A DNA stretch of 64,000 nucleotides, taken from positions 2,290,264 to 2,354,263 of the forward strand of contig JADLZK010001918.1 in assembly GCA_015847255.1 (NCBI GenBank), read 5' to 3'. Position 1 is the first letter of the stretch, and each line of letters begins with the position of its first letter. The position numbers and the translations under genes were made by a program. The notes under the pieces are model-generated. The model saw nothing but the letters and a program-made list of their open reading frames with translations, did no database searches and was not told where the DNA came from. Origin of the DNA: Hyparrhenia diplandra. Its lineage: Eukaryota > Streptophyta > Magnoliopsida > Poales > Poaceae. This document shows, in pieces, positions 46,974-58,750 of the stretch.

Positions 46974-47470
46974 ATGAACACGTTCAGCGAGAAAAAAAGA
47001 ACCTAAAAATCACTACGGATCAGGCGATCGGCCGTCCAGGCGGATCCGGACTAGCGACGGTGGTGGGGGCGACTCAGCGGTCGGTGCCGTCTTTGCGAGG
47101 ACGGCGGCGGCGGTGGCGGAGAGCCTCAGCGCCACGTCGGTGCTTGTGCTGAACTCAGTGGCGCGGCCCGGCTTGCGAGTTTCGAGCAAAAGCACAAGCG
47201 GGCGTGGGTGGTGGACTTTAGGGTGGAAGGCGAGGGCGGCCAGTGGCTCTAGACGTAAAGAGCAGGATTGAGGGGGGGGGCGGGAGGCACGGAGCACGAG
47301 GATGGGCGGGTGCGCGGGTAGGTGCGGCGGCACCCGGGAGCCCGGTTGGCGACTGGTGTTCGGTTCGAGCGGAACGAATTGATCCAGAATTCATCGATTC
47401 GGTTCTTCCGGTTCCCGACTCAGGTTATTTCGGTTTAGTTCGGTTCTCGGTTAAATGTTGCCCGGTGGCC

Positions 47471-49270
47471 GAGCACCCGGTCGGGTGTATCGTATATTGA
47501 GGCTATTCGCACTTTCGTCATACTCTAAATCCATCCTCTAAAAGGAATATTCTGTCCTGGTAATCGAGATTCTCTTCTCTATACCACTTTCTCCGCACCC
47601 ATCCATCCTTTATATCTCATCCTCTATCTAGTGGGACCCACACGTCATATTCTAAAAAGCTCACGCGCACCCGGCCCTAGCACACCTAGAGGGGCGGGAC
47701 TTTTGGGCCCCATGGTCAATTTAGACCCACATGTCATAGATCTGAGAAGGCGCGCTTTGACAAAGCCGTAGCTTGGCGCGAACTTTCGGCGGCGAGGCTA
47801 GCACCATTGGATTCGTCTCTCCGAGACACATCCATCGGGATAGGTTAGTGAGCGAATTTCTCAACTTCTACGCTCGAGGTCGGTTGGCGGCGGCAATGTC
47901 GTAAAGTAAAATGGACCTCGACCCATTTTAGTTTGGATTTTGGTGTTTGATGACCAACATGACCAAATGGGACTAATAAGTTTACAAGTGTTTGTTTTGT
48001 AGTCTCATAGGTTGCAAACATGATTTGGGCCGAAGGCAACATGGTGATTTGATGATCAACATCTCAAGCAAGACCTTAGAAGCTCAAGAAAAGACCCCAA
48101 GATCAAGCAAAATCCAAGAAGGTGAAACCAAGCTCAAAGAGAAGATCGCGAACAATAAATCAAGACATGGGCTTCAGGTGCACGGCGATGGTGTGAACCT
48201 GCGGTCGCGTCGGTGTTGCTTTCGGCTGTTGGGTCATCGTCACCCTAAGCACCTGACATGTCGGGGGTGTGGTACCTAAACGGCGTCGGTGCATGTGTGA
48301 ATCACCGGTGCGTGCGGAGCAGGAAGGAGGAGGGCCCAGCGTCAGTCGCGTTTCGGCTCACCGGGAGCTCTACGGACTCTCACGTGATGCATGAAGAGTG
48401 CGTCCCAGTGCATAAGGTTGGAGCGTCGAATGGGGGGCGTGGTGGGGCTGCACGGGCGGATAGCGGACGTCCGCTATTCCGCTGGGAATAGCGGACCCCG
48501 CTTGCGTTGCGGACCGCATATAGGACCTCGCTGCGGCGCCTTGGTCCGCTATGTATTCCTCCAGTACGTGTTTAGCGTTGCCGCTGCAGTCAGTCCGTGG
48601 CATGAAATGCATGATGATTGAGCATCCTGCGGGCGTTTGCACGCGGAAGAGTCATCCTCGTCGACGGCTGGGAGGTTGGTGGAGGAGGTGCAATTAAAGC
48701 GGTGGGGCCGTGCTTTGACTCTCTTTTAGCAAATTATTATTCTGACAGGTCCAACACGCTGTTCTGAAAATTGATGGCCAATGTCTTGGGAGCAGGGACC
48801 GCAACGACTAAAGGTAGACTAGCTACAGTATTGTTGGATGTTGGCGTGTAAAGTCACGCGTTTAAAGGGGCTGTTTAATTTTCTCTTTTTCTATGTTTTG
48901 GCATTTTATTCCATATATTTTGGCAAATGCATCTAAATTTGGATCCAAAAAATTTACCATTTTTGAACTCTAGAGGCCCAAAAATTAATTTCGCCAAAAT
49001 ATCCCCCTCCCGCACCCACAGCGTGCACCCATCCGCTGGGGTCGGGGCCTCTTTCTTGCCCACAACCCCTCTCGCCCACATCGGAGGCTCGCGGCTCCCG
49101 GCACAGCGCCCACCGCTCCGGCGTTGTCCTCTTCAAGCAGCGCCACTCAGTTTCAACAAAAAAAAAAAGAAGTAAAGTACGGCTGGTGATCCCTCAACTT
49201 GTCTTGTTGTGTCATCCCGGTCCCTTAAACTCTCGAAAACGACTATCTAGGTCCTAAACTCTATTCGGGT
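47471..49270. other. Spacer with retroelement remnant and a nested palindrome
   Basis: At about 47905-48130 there is wording (GGATTTTGGTGTTTGATGAC) typical of an LTR-element remnant. At 48460-48498 a perfect palindrome ATAGCGGACGTCCGCTAT is followed by a third copy of the arm (AATAGCGGAC). No gene is supported. Confidence 0.45.
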
Positions 49271-49271
49271 A

Positions 49272-49550
49272 TCAAAATAGTCCAAACGGGTTCAGACAAG
49301 GACTAATAGGCTCCCCGACATATGGGGCACGTGGCGTGGCGCCGCCCGATTCGCGCCGCCACGTCGGCCTCGGGCCGCACCATCGCCTCGATGTTGTTTC
49401 GTCGCACTCGCCGGCCGGTGCCGTGGCGCCCCTGTCCCCGTCCATGCATCAGATGCACATGAGAAAGGTGGCAGATGGAGCTGAAATGTGGGCCCCATAT
49501 GTCGGCGAGCCTATTAGTCCCTGTTTAGACCCGTTTGAACTATTTTGACC
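49272..49550. mobile_element. Fold-back element
   Basis: An inverted repeat of about 55 bp pairs 49272-49326 (ATCAAAATAGTCCAAACGGG ... CCGACATATGGGG) with 49493-49548, around a GC-rich loop of about 165 bp. No target duplication was identified. It is probably a MULE-type or fold-back non-autonomous element. Confidence 0.7.
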
Positions 49551-50090
49551 CCAAACATACTTTACTAAAAAAACAAGGTACATGCCACTCGTCGGGGACT
49601 AAAAAAAAAGTACGCGCCACTCGCATAGGACCTCCACCGCTCCTCGCCGCCTCCAAGCGGTGGCGCCTGCGCCTCCTCGGCTCCTCCTACTCCCCATGCG
49701 GGCCCTGACGAGAAGGCTTTGTCTCAAGAAGGGAACCCCGCCGTCTCCCAGGTATGCTCTCCATCCTCCTCCCGTGTTGATCTGTGACTTCTTGGGTTGG
49801 AGACATGGAGGACATGGGCAGCGGTTTGTATAAAAAAAGACTTTTGCATCAATAGAAGCACTAAACAACTCCACGTGAAATAGTCAAGCTAATCCAAAAG
49901 TACAAAACAACTAGTCAAACTAACCCAAAAGTACAAAACAACGGTCCATTCTTGCTTGCTACAAAAAGCCTTGGGCACCAACTCCAGTCTCCATTCAGCA
50001 TAGACCACACACTGCACAACAGGCAGCAAGGATATATATTATTATATACAGAATGATTAGCCGCTACGGCCTACGGCCAACGATATCATA

Positions 50091-50313
50091 GGCCCTCTTT
50101 GGCAGGGCTCTGCGCTCCATTTCCTCCTTCCCGCACTGCACTGTGACGGCGCTGTAGCGAGGAGCCGTTTTCGTTATCGAGGCAGCAATGAACTGGGAAA
50201 AGACCGGGAAGCCGGAGCAGCGGGGCCCGTTTTTTTGCAGCCTTCTCCAGCTCCGCTACAGAACACCATAAAAGATCGAGCCGGAGCACCCTGGAGCCCC
50301 GCCAAACACAGCC
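50091..50313. mobile_element. Tourist/PIF-like MITE, 223 bp
   Basis: Ends GGCCCTCTTTGGCAGGGCTC and (complement) GGCTGTGTTTGGCGGGGCTC, flanked by ATA on both sides (50088-50090 and 50314-50316). Confidence 0.75.
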
Positions 50314-50366
50314 ATAGTCAGCCAATGAAAAGAAACCAAGCTCTGCTGCACCGCGTAAGAAATTAA

Positions 50367-52253
50367 CCGAAAGCCACCACCGCCGGCCATGCTACTGCGA
50401 GTGTGTTTAGTTGGGTGAAATATTTTTGGGTTGGATGTCGATCGGATCTTTGACCGGATGTCGGAAGGGGTTTTCTTACACTAATCAAAAAAACTAATTT
50501 CATAACTCGCTTGAAAACTGTGGGATGAATCTTTTGAGGCCTTTGACCGTGTCATTAGCACATGTTGGTTACTGTAGCACTTATGACTAATTATGGATTA
50601 ATCATGGACTAATTATGCTTACAAGATTCGTCACGACGTGTACATACAAACTGTGCAATTAGTTTTTTATTTTACTTACGTTTAATACTCCATGCAAGCG
50701 AGGGAACACAACCCAAAATATTTTGGGTTGCAACTAAACACCCTAAGACTAAGAGCCTACAGGCTACTGCTGCTTGCTGCTCCTGGCTGATCCACTGGCG
50801 ACAACCCGTTCAGCGTGACCTTGAATTCTTGTGGGCCATGGCGACGACGAGAGAGCTCTTGTGGCTTTCAAGGCCAAGATCTCCAGGCCACCCAGGCGTC
50901 TTTGAACTTCGTGGAACGTAGAGCACTGCTGGGAGGGGCGTCACTGCGGCGAGGAGGCACCGGTGGAGGGGTGGTAGCCTAAACCTCCGCCTCCCAGGGG
51001 CTCGCCGGCACCATCTCCCCGCCATCGGCAACCTCACTTTCTTTGCGCTTACTCGAGCTAGCAGCGACCTCAAGGCGAGATCCCCGCCAGCATCGGCTCC
51101 CTCGGGCGTCTCCGGCGCCTTTGCACGATGCAAAACACGCTCACTAGTGCCATCCCAAGCGGTCATGATCCCAAGTAGCATCGGTTTGCATCGGCCTCCA
51201 TGAGATTGTCATCCAAGACAGCAAAAGGCTTTGCGAGGGGAAGCATCGGCTGAGATTGGCAACTGCCGGCGCTCCGGTTCTATCAACTTTGGACAACAAC
51301 AGCATTACCGGAACCATCCCGTCGTCTCTTGGGAACCTTTTCGGTGGCCGCCCCGCCCTTGACAAGCAACTTCCTTGAGGACCAATCCCCGTAGGCGCCG
51401 GCAACAATCCATATCTCAAGTGGCTTCGGCTATCGATAACAATCTCTACGGTTTGCTCCTTCTTCCATGTACAACCTATCATCTGTTCATCTCTTTTACG
51501 TGTCTATCAACTAGCTCCATAGTCGTCTACCATTTGACACGGGGAAAAGCCTTCCCGGCATCCAACGACTTGTGATTGGAAACCGATTCTTGAAACTCTT
51601 CCATTGTCATTGACCAATCTCTCGAGGCTCGATTTTTATGTGTCGGATTCAATAGTTTTTATCGAACTGTTCCTTCTGGATTGGGACAGATTGCAAAATC
51701 TTGAAGAGTTTACTATGCGGGTAATAACATGTTAGAAGCAAGTAACAAGGAAGAGTGGGAATTTATTGGTTCTTTGGCAAATCGTAGCAGATTACAGCAA
51801 CTGTCCTTTGGATGGAACAAATTTTCAGGAAAACTGCCAGGTTCATTGGTTAATCTATCTACTAATCTCCGATTCTTTGCGGATGCCCAACAACAACATA
51901 TCGGTGTCATCCCATCAGATATTGGAAATTTGGCAGGTCTTCAGATGCTTGATTTTGGCAATAACTTACTCACTGGGGTCATTCCTGAAAGCATCAGGAA
52001 GCTTACACGATTGCAGCAACTAGGCCTCACTTCAATCCACCTATACGGGGACATGTACCATCCTCCATCGAAATCTTTCTAGCCTACTTTAACTTTATGC
52101 GGGCAAGAACGGCTTGGAGGGGCCAATTCCACCAGGCATTGGAAACTTGAGCAAACTCTTAGCCCTAAGTGCGAAATAACAACCTTACTGGATTGATTCC
52201 GCTAAATTATGGAGCTGCCATCGATCCCTATGTTTCTCGATCTGTCCAACAAC
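50367..52253 (+). pseudogene. LRR receptor-like kinase, copy 3, LRR part only, heavily decayed
   Basis: The start aligns with copy 2 at AAAGCCACCACCGCCGGCCATG. The signal peptide is split by a MITE (50399-50762). From 50840 the sequence matches copy 2 (GAGAGCTCTTGTGGCTTTCA) through LRRs such as GSIPVEIGNL, FIGSLANRS and DIGNLAGLQMLDFGNNLLTG, to MELPSIPMFLDLSNN near 52208-52252. There it stops at a junction with sequence also found at 56324. No membrane segment or kinase follows. Indels break the frame repeatedly, more than in copies 1 and 2. It cannot encode a receptor. Confidence 0.85.
50399..50762. mobile_element. MITE inside the RLK copy 3 signal peptide
   Basis: Inverted ends GTGTTTAGTTG (about 50403) and CAACTAAACACCC (50731-50743), with inner CCCAAAATATTTTGGGTT, are characteristic of an abundant grass MITE. 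The 8-bp GCTACTGC occurs on both sides (50391-50398 and 50763-50770). The right repeat lies about 19 bp beyond the inverted end, so the exact border is uncertain. Confidence 0.65.
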
Positions 52254-52275
52254 CAAATAGCTGATCTATTTCACG

Positions 52276-52536
52276 GGAAAAAGTCTACATCACCTAAACT
52301 ATGGGGTGGGACTATAACCCCCTCAACTACAAAACCGTTCCACCCCGAACTTTGCAAAACCGATCAAATTATGGATTGCAGCAATAATATCGAGGGATAC
52401 CTGTAGCAAAACCACCGTTTGAAACCGCTCTAGGGGTAATTTGACTGGTTTTGCAATGTTCGGGGTAGAAACAGGCTGCTTTATAGTTGAGGGGTTGGTA
52501 ATCCACCCCCATAGTTGAAAGTGATGTAGACTTTTT
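52276..52536. mobile_element. MULE- or hAT-like MITE, 261 bp, with an in-window empty site
   Basis: Inverted ends AAAAAGTCTACATCAC and GTGATGTAGACTTTTT are flanked by TATTTCACG on both sides (52267-52275 and 52537-52545; 9 bp, or 8 if the first T belongs to the element). A related copy of the flanking DNA at 56324-56390 has a single TATTTCACG and no insert. Confidence 0.88.
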
Positions 52537-52545
52537 TATTTCACG

Positions 52546-53170
52546 TAGCGAAACACGTAGAGAAGCATGTGGATCTAGTATAAAATAGTCTTTTTTTTTC
52601 TTCTTGTTTCTCACCTCCACATCGGTGACTATGTAGCTAGTACTAGCTATTACCATTCTGGACACTCTTGGCTAGCTAATTGGTACTATTAACATATCAA
52701 GAATATAGGACACTGGAAACCGAATTCGAATAATGGAATAGGACTGAACTCGATCTTTTGTGTTGGAACTTAGCATGGCAGCTATTCCAAAATTTAGGTA
52801 TACCGTGGAGAAGCCCTCAGGCCTCAGTGGCCATTATACTAGGAGCAACTCTCAGTGGCCATTATACGGCAGTGGCCGCCGGTGGTGGCGTGGTGTGGTG
52901 GTGGTGCCGGCGGCCGGCCTGTTGCGCCACTACACACGGACGGGACCGATCAGTGCGCGGCAGGCTGCGCGTGATGATGCGTGTTAGGCAGGTGGTTTTG
53001 GAGCCAGGGTCGTGTCTTTGGACTCTTGGGAGGAAAAACCTATTCAATTCAATAATATTTGCTGCCGATTGTCTCGTCCAAGTCCAAACATTTGGCCGTC
53101 AGTTGCATGACGCCGGGAAGCATTATGTGATGCATGTAGAGCCAGAGCCGCCCAGCCCCACCACTTCGTT
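52546..53170. other. Spacer
   Basis: CTCAGTGGCCATTATAC occurs twice (52823 and 52852). A 168-codon ORF (52758-53264) has no recognisable motif. Confidence 0.4.
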
Positions 53171-53174
53171 ATCG

Positions 53175-53606
53175 GGGAAAATATCACGGTGGAAACCCAC
53201 ATCTTGGAGTGGAAGCATGAAAACCAATTCAAAAAGTCATATCTTGGCTGCTTCAAAATTTTAAAATTTGACACACGCATAGTGCATACAAATATGTAGT
53301 CATATAGAAAAGTTGGGATGTAAACTCAAACTAGAAAAATTCATACGAAAATGGCAAATTTCGGGGTTCAGGTGCACTAAAAACAAAAATTTTTTAAATT
53401 TTGTTTTTAGTGCACCTGAATCTGAAATTTGTCATTTTTGTATGAATTTCTTAAAACTGAGTTAGCATCCCAACTTTTTTTCTATGAGTACATATTTGTA
53501 TGCACTATGCGTGTGTGCTAAAATTCAAAAATTTTTGAAACAACCAAGATATGACTTTTTGAATTGGTTTCCATGTTTCCACCAAAAATGTGGTTTTAAT
53601 TTTCCC
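53175..53606. repeat. Long inverted repeat, arms about 210 bp, almost no loop
   Basis: The left arm 53175-53390 and right arm 53398-53606 are complementary with scattered mismatches. The centre reads GTGCACTAAAAACAAAAATT followed by its complement. A transcript would fold into one long hairpin. Probably a fold-back MITE; it could yield small RNAs. Confidence 0.88.
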
Positions 53607-53887
53607 TCAAGTATTATCAGTGGTCTAGTGGTTGGTTACTTGTCTTCCTTTTTTGTCATAATAAAGTGACTGAGCTTTCTCCCACACGACACACGTGTCG
53701 CTGTACTTCTTCCTTCGTCCCCAAAAGACAGCAATTTCCAAAGTTTTTTTTTTAAGAATATTTTAACTTAAAACAAAGTATTTTAAATATTTCCTCTTTA
53801 AATTATAAGATATTTTGGCATTGTTTTTGCAACGTATCTAAATATCATAGACACTATTTCCAATCCAACAACTAAAAACACGAAACT

Positions 53888-54114
53888 GAGACTCTACCTG
53901 GCGGGACGGCGTGCGTTGCCCGCTTCGCTTTGCCCGGCGCTCCCGCTCACTCCCCACATGCTTGACCAAGACAACCCGGCGGTTTGCATGCTAAAAACAC
54001 TAAATCGAGACTCTACCGGGCGGGGACGACATGCGTTGCCCGCTTCGCGCTCGCCCGGCGCTCCCGCCGCTCCCCACATGCTTGACCGGGACAACCCGGC
54101 GGTTTGCATGCTAG
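53888..54114. repeat. Tandem duplication, period about 119 bp
   Basis: Two GC-rich copies start GAGACTCTACC (53888 and 54007) and share CCCCACATGCTTGACC and ACAACCCGGCGGTTTGCATG. Confidence 0.9.
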
Positions 54115-55187
54115 CACGCGCATCATGCGGTGGACCTCAGGACCTGGCCCTTGCGACAATCACAACGCTAGCGCTCCATCGATAAAAAAGGAAACTACTT
54201 TTATCAAGCGGTTATGATTTTCCTTGCATGCAAAAGAACAGAACATGATTTATCTACCACGATAGTTGTGGTTTTATTGTTTTCTTCCATTATGTATGCA
54301 AAAGAACCGAACATGATTACCTTGCTTGCGTTTGGGCAACATGCAAGATATTTGGGTTTGGGCACCACTAATTTCGTCAATATGCAAGATATCTTATGTT
54401 TGGGCAGCATTAATTTTTCTCGGTCTCAGATTCGTTGCTCCTATCTATCCTACACCGTCAAGAATTGTCTCCTTCAATTGTCTTAAGCATGTCATGGACA
54501 ATTGTGCTTAATGTGTATTTTTTAGTTATATTTTTTTTGAGTTTTTATATATATATGGTGTCATGCTTTATTGTACTGCTTTAGTTTAACGGTTTGCTCC
54601 TATAACATATGGGCATAAGCCTTGCATGGCGGCCGAAAAGGGATGATATGTCTTGATTCCAATTTGGTTTAGGTTTCAGGGAGGACTAAATCATTTATGC
54701 TTCATGAGAACTTATGTAATATTGATGATTGGTTTGAAATGGAATGTTGTGAGCTAGGTCAACAAGAAAAGAATTATAACACCCATAAGGACGACAATTT
54801 TTGGAAAAAAAACACCACACATGTTAGCTAGGTCAACATGAAAAGAATTATGTCCCGTTACAACGCACAACAAGCATGATCCTAGTGTAACTAAAAAGGT
54901 TAAACGTTTTAGAATTGTAAAATAGAGAGTATATAAAAATATTAGTATTTATAATGTTTAATAAGTATCATTCTGTTAGTATTGAAATATGTTTTTATAA
55001 TAAACATATTTGAAGAATATTGATACTATTTTCTAGAAATCTTCTCAGCATTACAAAATTTGACTCATTGAAAAGGTACATTCTTTTTAGTATAGAGAGA
55101 GTATGTGTATGTATATCTTATTCTCATGTGTGGCTCTAAGGCCGAGAAATATATGCAGGAGCCGAGTTAGGGGCGTCCCAACAACTA
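54115..55187. other. AT-rich spacer
   Basis: No gene recognised. A 26-bp direct repeat (AGCTAGGTCAACA(A/T)GAAAAG...) at 54752-54777 and 54826-54851 flanks a 48-bp insert with an A8 run. Confidence 0.5.
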
Positions 55188-55462
55188 GGGCCTCGTTTAG
55201 TTGGTTGAAAAATTTGCAAAAAGCACTCTTTGAACTCCCGTGAGCTAGTAAAGCACGTTTCGTTTGTTTGTGATAAATATTATCCTACCATGTAAGTAAA
55301 TAGAACGAAAAGAATCATCTCGCAATGTACATCTAAACATGTAATTAGTTACATTTTTACCTACATTTCATACTCGAACATATGTATTTTGGTGTATTTA
55401 ATGTGATGTGATGGAGAGAGAGGGAAAAAATGTTAGAAACTTTAGCCAACTAAACGCAGGCC
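55188..55462. mobile_element. Tourist-like MITE
   Basis: Inverted ends GGCCTCGTTTAGTTGG and CCAACTAAACGCAGGCC, with CTAG at both borders. Confidence 0.65.
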
Positions 55463-55569
55463 TAGCTATTTAGTTAGCTAGATCCGACGCGGACGTAAAA
55501 AGTAGGAGAGAGAGAAAAGCCGGAGTCAATGGGGATTTTATGGGAGTGTCGCGCACATTAAATGGGGAC

Positions 55570-56290
55570 GTCACATCACCTAAAAGAGAATCTTTGTAAA
55601 TGAAATGGGGTGGAGAGAAGGAGAAAGTTTCATGGGGATGAAACGTTTGGGTACCGTTTCCAAAAAAACGTCGGAAACTGTACGAAACTTGCGTTGAGGT
55701 GGATTTGGAGTTTCATCGCGGGTTTCGTCGCGGGTCCACCGCGCGCCGCTCCACCGCGTGCGAGGCTGCTCCTCGGGCGAGCGACGGTCTGCCGGGCGCC
55801 TGCGCCGTCGTCGCGAGGCCGTCCGCCGCGGGGCACGTGCAGCGCGCGATGGCAGCAGCGCCTACCGTGCGGGGCTACGAGCCAGTCTCGCTGTCGTCGT
55901 TGGCGAGCACGTGCTGGTGCGGTAGCCGGCAGGAGCCCGCGGCGCCGGAGAGCTGGCCAGGTGCGCCGCCGGTGGGGGGGCATTGGCCGCCGCTGCTACT
56001 GATTCTACTATGTATTAGATTCGATTCGATGCGATGGTCAAGGTTGCCATGGTATAGTCGAGTACTAGTATTCAATTTGAGCGGGGCTGCCATGCGATTC
56101 GAGCGGACTGCCATGCGAGGCAGTATGGCCGTGGAAGAGGAGGAAGCCAGGAAGAGAGAAGACAGGGCAGGTGGCACCCAAAAAATAGTAAAATAAGCTA
56201 TAAAACTCGTGATGAAACTTTACACTGTGAGAGAGTGACCCATTTCATATCAATGTTTCATTTTTGGAAACCGGGAGGTGAAAACCTACC
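55570..56290. mobile_element. Possible non-autonomous DNA element with GC-rich core
   Basis: The left side (about 55595-55670) and the complement of the right side (about 56195-56290) share AAATGGG, AAAGTTTCAT and GGTTTCCAAAAA-type wording, around a GC-rich core (55730-55990). Ends and target duplication are not defined. The minus/plus ORFs in the core are not supported as genes. Confidence 0.4.
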
Positions 56291-56323
56291 ATCGGAGGCC
56301 GCCTAATCACTAGCTAGCGAAAG

Positions 56324-56450
56324 CAAATAGCTGATCTATTTCACGTGAGCTCCAAGAATATGTGAGAGAAGCATGTGGGTCTAGTAGTGTAAAATAGTTT
56401 TTTTTTTTGTCTCTCACATCCACATCAATGTATATAGCAAGATTCTTATT
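56324..56450. repeat. Paralogous copy of the DNA flanking the 52276 MITE
   Basis: CAAATAGCTGATCTATTTCA and AGAGAAGCATGTGG match 52254-52275 and 52559-52572, respectively, without the MITE, so this is the empty site. Confidence 0.85.
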
Positions 56451-56786
56451 TATTACAAGTGACGCCTTAGGATTTGAGCATATGCTAAAAAATAATATTC
56501 TTAGCTAGATGCATATATATATAGGAATATGTGATAATCGTCTCAATAGACATAAGCATTCTGTCCATTCATAACTTGACAATAAACATGGTTAAATATA
56601 AAACAAGCTTGCAGAAGCCTTCTGTCCATTCTAGATCAACTTAACTTTTTAGCATAGTTTGGAATAGGAATACAAAACATGGTTAAATATAAAACAAGCT
56701 TGCGTAGCATTCCTAAGTGGTACAATGGGTCATAGTGGGTTGACTTATATTCCTAAGTGGGGTCATAGTTGGCTGGTTTAGGCATA

Positions 56787-57411
56787 GGGTGTGTTTGATA
56801 GAGCTCTAGTTTTAGTCTAAAAAATAACTCCAGCTATAGTTTTTTTCGTGAAACAAATCTTTTTTCTTATTAGAAAAATATTTGGTACAACAACTTTCCA
56901 TAGTCGATGAAAAGAATAAAATGTCAAAAATACCCTTCCCATTTTTTCTTATTCCTTTATTGTATTACTTTCTTATTTCTCATCTCTTCTCTCTCCAACT
57001 TAACGCCATGTCTCCTCCAAGGCGAAGGCGCCATGGCTTGGCGGTTACATTCAAATCCATGCCAATGTTGGCTACAAGGCGGTGAGATCCTTGCTGGCCT
57101 TGCGCCAGACATGAGCGTTCATCGTAATGATGACAGATATTTACTAGTGTCTCGCCCTGTAAGCTACCGCAGGCACGCCGGTGAGATGGAGAAAAGTGTT
57201 AAAGAGAGGGTCGTCCCGACACCAACGTAATGCGGAATCTCCCTTTGCCTACGCCGGCTCGGGGCACCTCTCCCTCTACCCATGGTGGGGGCAAATTCGC
57301 CCTAGGCCCGTAGATTTGAAGACAGAGCGGGCTCGCTTTCTCAACTTTTCCTTCTCTTAGCATGATTTAGTTTGGCAAAAACCTGTTGGTAAAGTGCAAC
57401 CAAACACACCC
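56787..57411. mobile_element. Harbinger/Tourist-like element, about 0.6 kb
   Basis: Inverted ends GGGTGTGTTTG and CAAACACACCC. Flanks ATA (left) and TTA (right) fit a TWA target but are not identical. GC-rich inside; no transposase. Confidence 0.6.
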
Positions 57412-58750
57412 TTATTGTAACCCAACCTTAGAAAGGTAGAAGTGTGGTGTATTTTTTTACTCATGAGGGGTCATCTTGCTTGTTCTCAAAAAAAGGGGGT
57501 CATCTTGCTTAATAGCATGTGATTAGCAACGAGGTTAAGAGGGGGATAAACTTTTGTGCAGGGACGGACCCCTAGCTTCGCCAATGTTTAGATGAGCTCA
57601 TGTGAAACATTGTGTCTCTTGTGTTAAGTTACTCAGAAGAACATTTCACCGCCAGTGCGTTCTGTAGGAGTGTGTGTGTGTAGTAGTGGGATTGGGGGCA
57701 ATCTATGACATAATGAAAGGGTTTCACAAAGTTGGTTACCGCTGGCTCGAGTTTATGTGTGAGGATGTTGCAAAGTGGTCCTTACCACATCGTATAAGAG
57801 CATGGCTAATAATAATATATAGCTCCACCAGCAATAGTGGTATGACTCTTAAATGTCACATACTGAATAAAATTTAACACACCCACATATATAGTAGTGG
57901 TTTGGCTCGAACACAAAGCTAAATCATTAATATTAGGCCCACCTCCTTCTCTCACGAGTTCCTTATAAACCTGCTGTCGGTCAAGCTACCCCCCCCATCT
58001 CTTCTCTTCTCTCCTCTTCTCTTTCCTCCGACTCACACAAAATGATGTGTCATCTCTTGACCCCGCTTGCATCACCTTATAATAATACTTGCCCTAAGAA
58101 CCTTGTGCATAGGAAAGGAGGCCCTCCATGTCGGTGATGTCATGAGGGCAAGGATGACACATGCTTCACCGGCACAAGCTTCAATGTTAAGTTTTTTTTT
58201 TTTGGTTAGCTAACTGATTATAGCCAAATTTCATTCTAGTTCACTTTCCCAACTCAAATTATGTGAAATAAAAATTCTGGTTTATTTGAACAAGTTTTTG
58301 GGCTGACCCAATGTCTAGCAGATGAAGGCGCCCAAGCCGCAGGGGGATCACCATCAACAATAATATATCGGCTTTCTGGGTACGACACCTTCAAGGATCT
58401 AAGGAGGAAGATGATGACCATTGCACCGGGTAGAGGGGGAGCCAGAATAACCATGTAATAAGCTGAATACTTTCCGCTGAATGTACAAAGTATGTTTGCT
58501 TTTAAACTTCAAAGGGAACAGTTTTTTTTTTTTTTTTTTTTTTAAGTATGTTTTGCTAGTTGTATGGAAAAAAAAAAACACGTCAACGGGCTCCCGCGCG
58601 AATTCCAACCTGCAAGCCCACCTCCATCGGCCCGACGCGCAGACCACGCCTGGGCCGTGAAGCCTCCAAATGACCGTCCTCCAATCTCGCTTAGCGAAGG
58701 CCATGTCCGGACCTCCTTTGCCCTCACGCGCCGCCAGCACGGGAGGTAGC
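57412..58750. other. Spacer
   Basis: No gene recognised. GGGGTCATCTTGCTT at 57467-57481 and 57496-57510 flanks GTTCTCAAAAAAAG. A poly-T run of about 22 lies at 58522-58543. Confidence 0.5.

Larger units (their letters stand above)
27010..47470. mobile_element. hAT-like element (about 0.7 kb without inserts) hosting the nest
   Basis: Three separated pieces (about 27010-27116, 32334-32431 and 46979-47470) join into a unit of about 0.7 kb. Its ends are rich in CGGTTCGGTT and its middle is GC-rich, just like the hAT element at 14811. Outer ends read CCCTGGCGTTGGTTAACCG and, complemented at the right, CACCGGGCAACATTTAACCG. Flanks show an imperfect CGAG(G)CAC repeat. A LINE and an LTR retrotransposon, each with perfect target duplications, account for the other 19.8 kb. 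The outer ends are approximate. Confidence 0.65.

Noticed and set aside
53618..53660. tRNA-Gly-like A box (CAGTGGTCTAGTGGTTGG)
   Set aside because: No B box (GGTTCGANTCC) or cloverleaf follows at the right distance. At most a fragment or SINE head.
58486..58557. Micro-retroinsertion candidate flanked by AAGTATGTTT(T)GCT
   Set aside because: The poly-T lies next to the wrong repeat for a minus-oriented tail, so it does not fit the model and was left out of the count.
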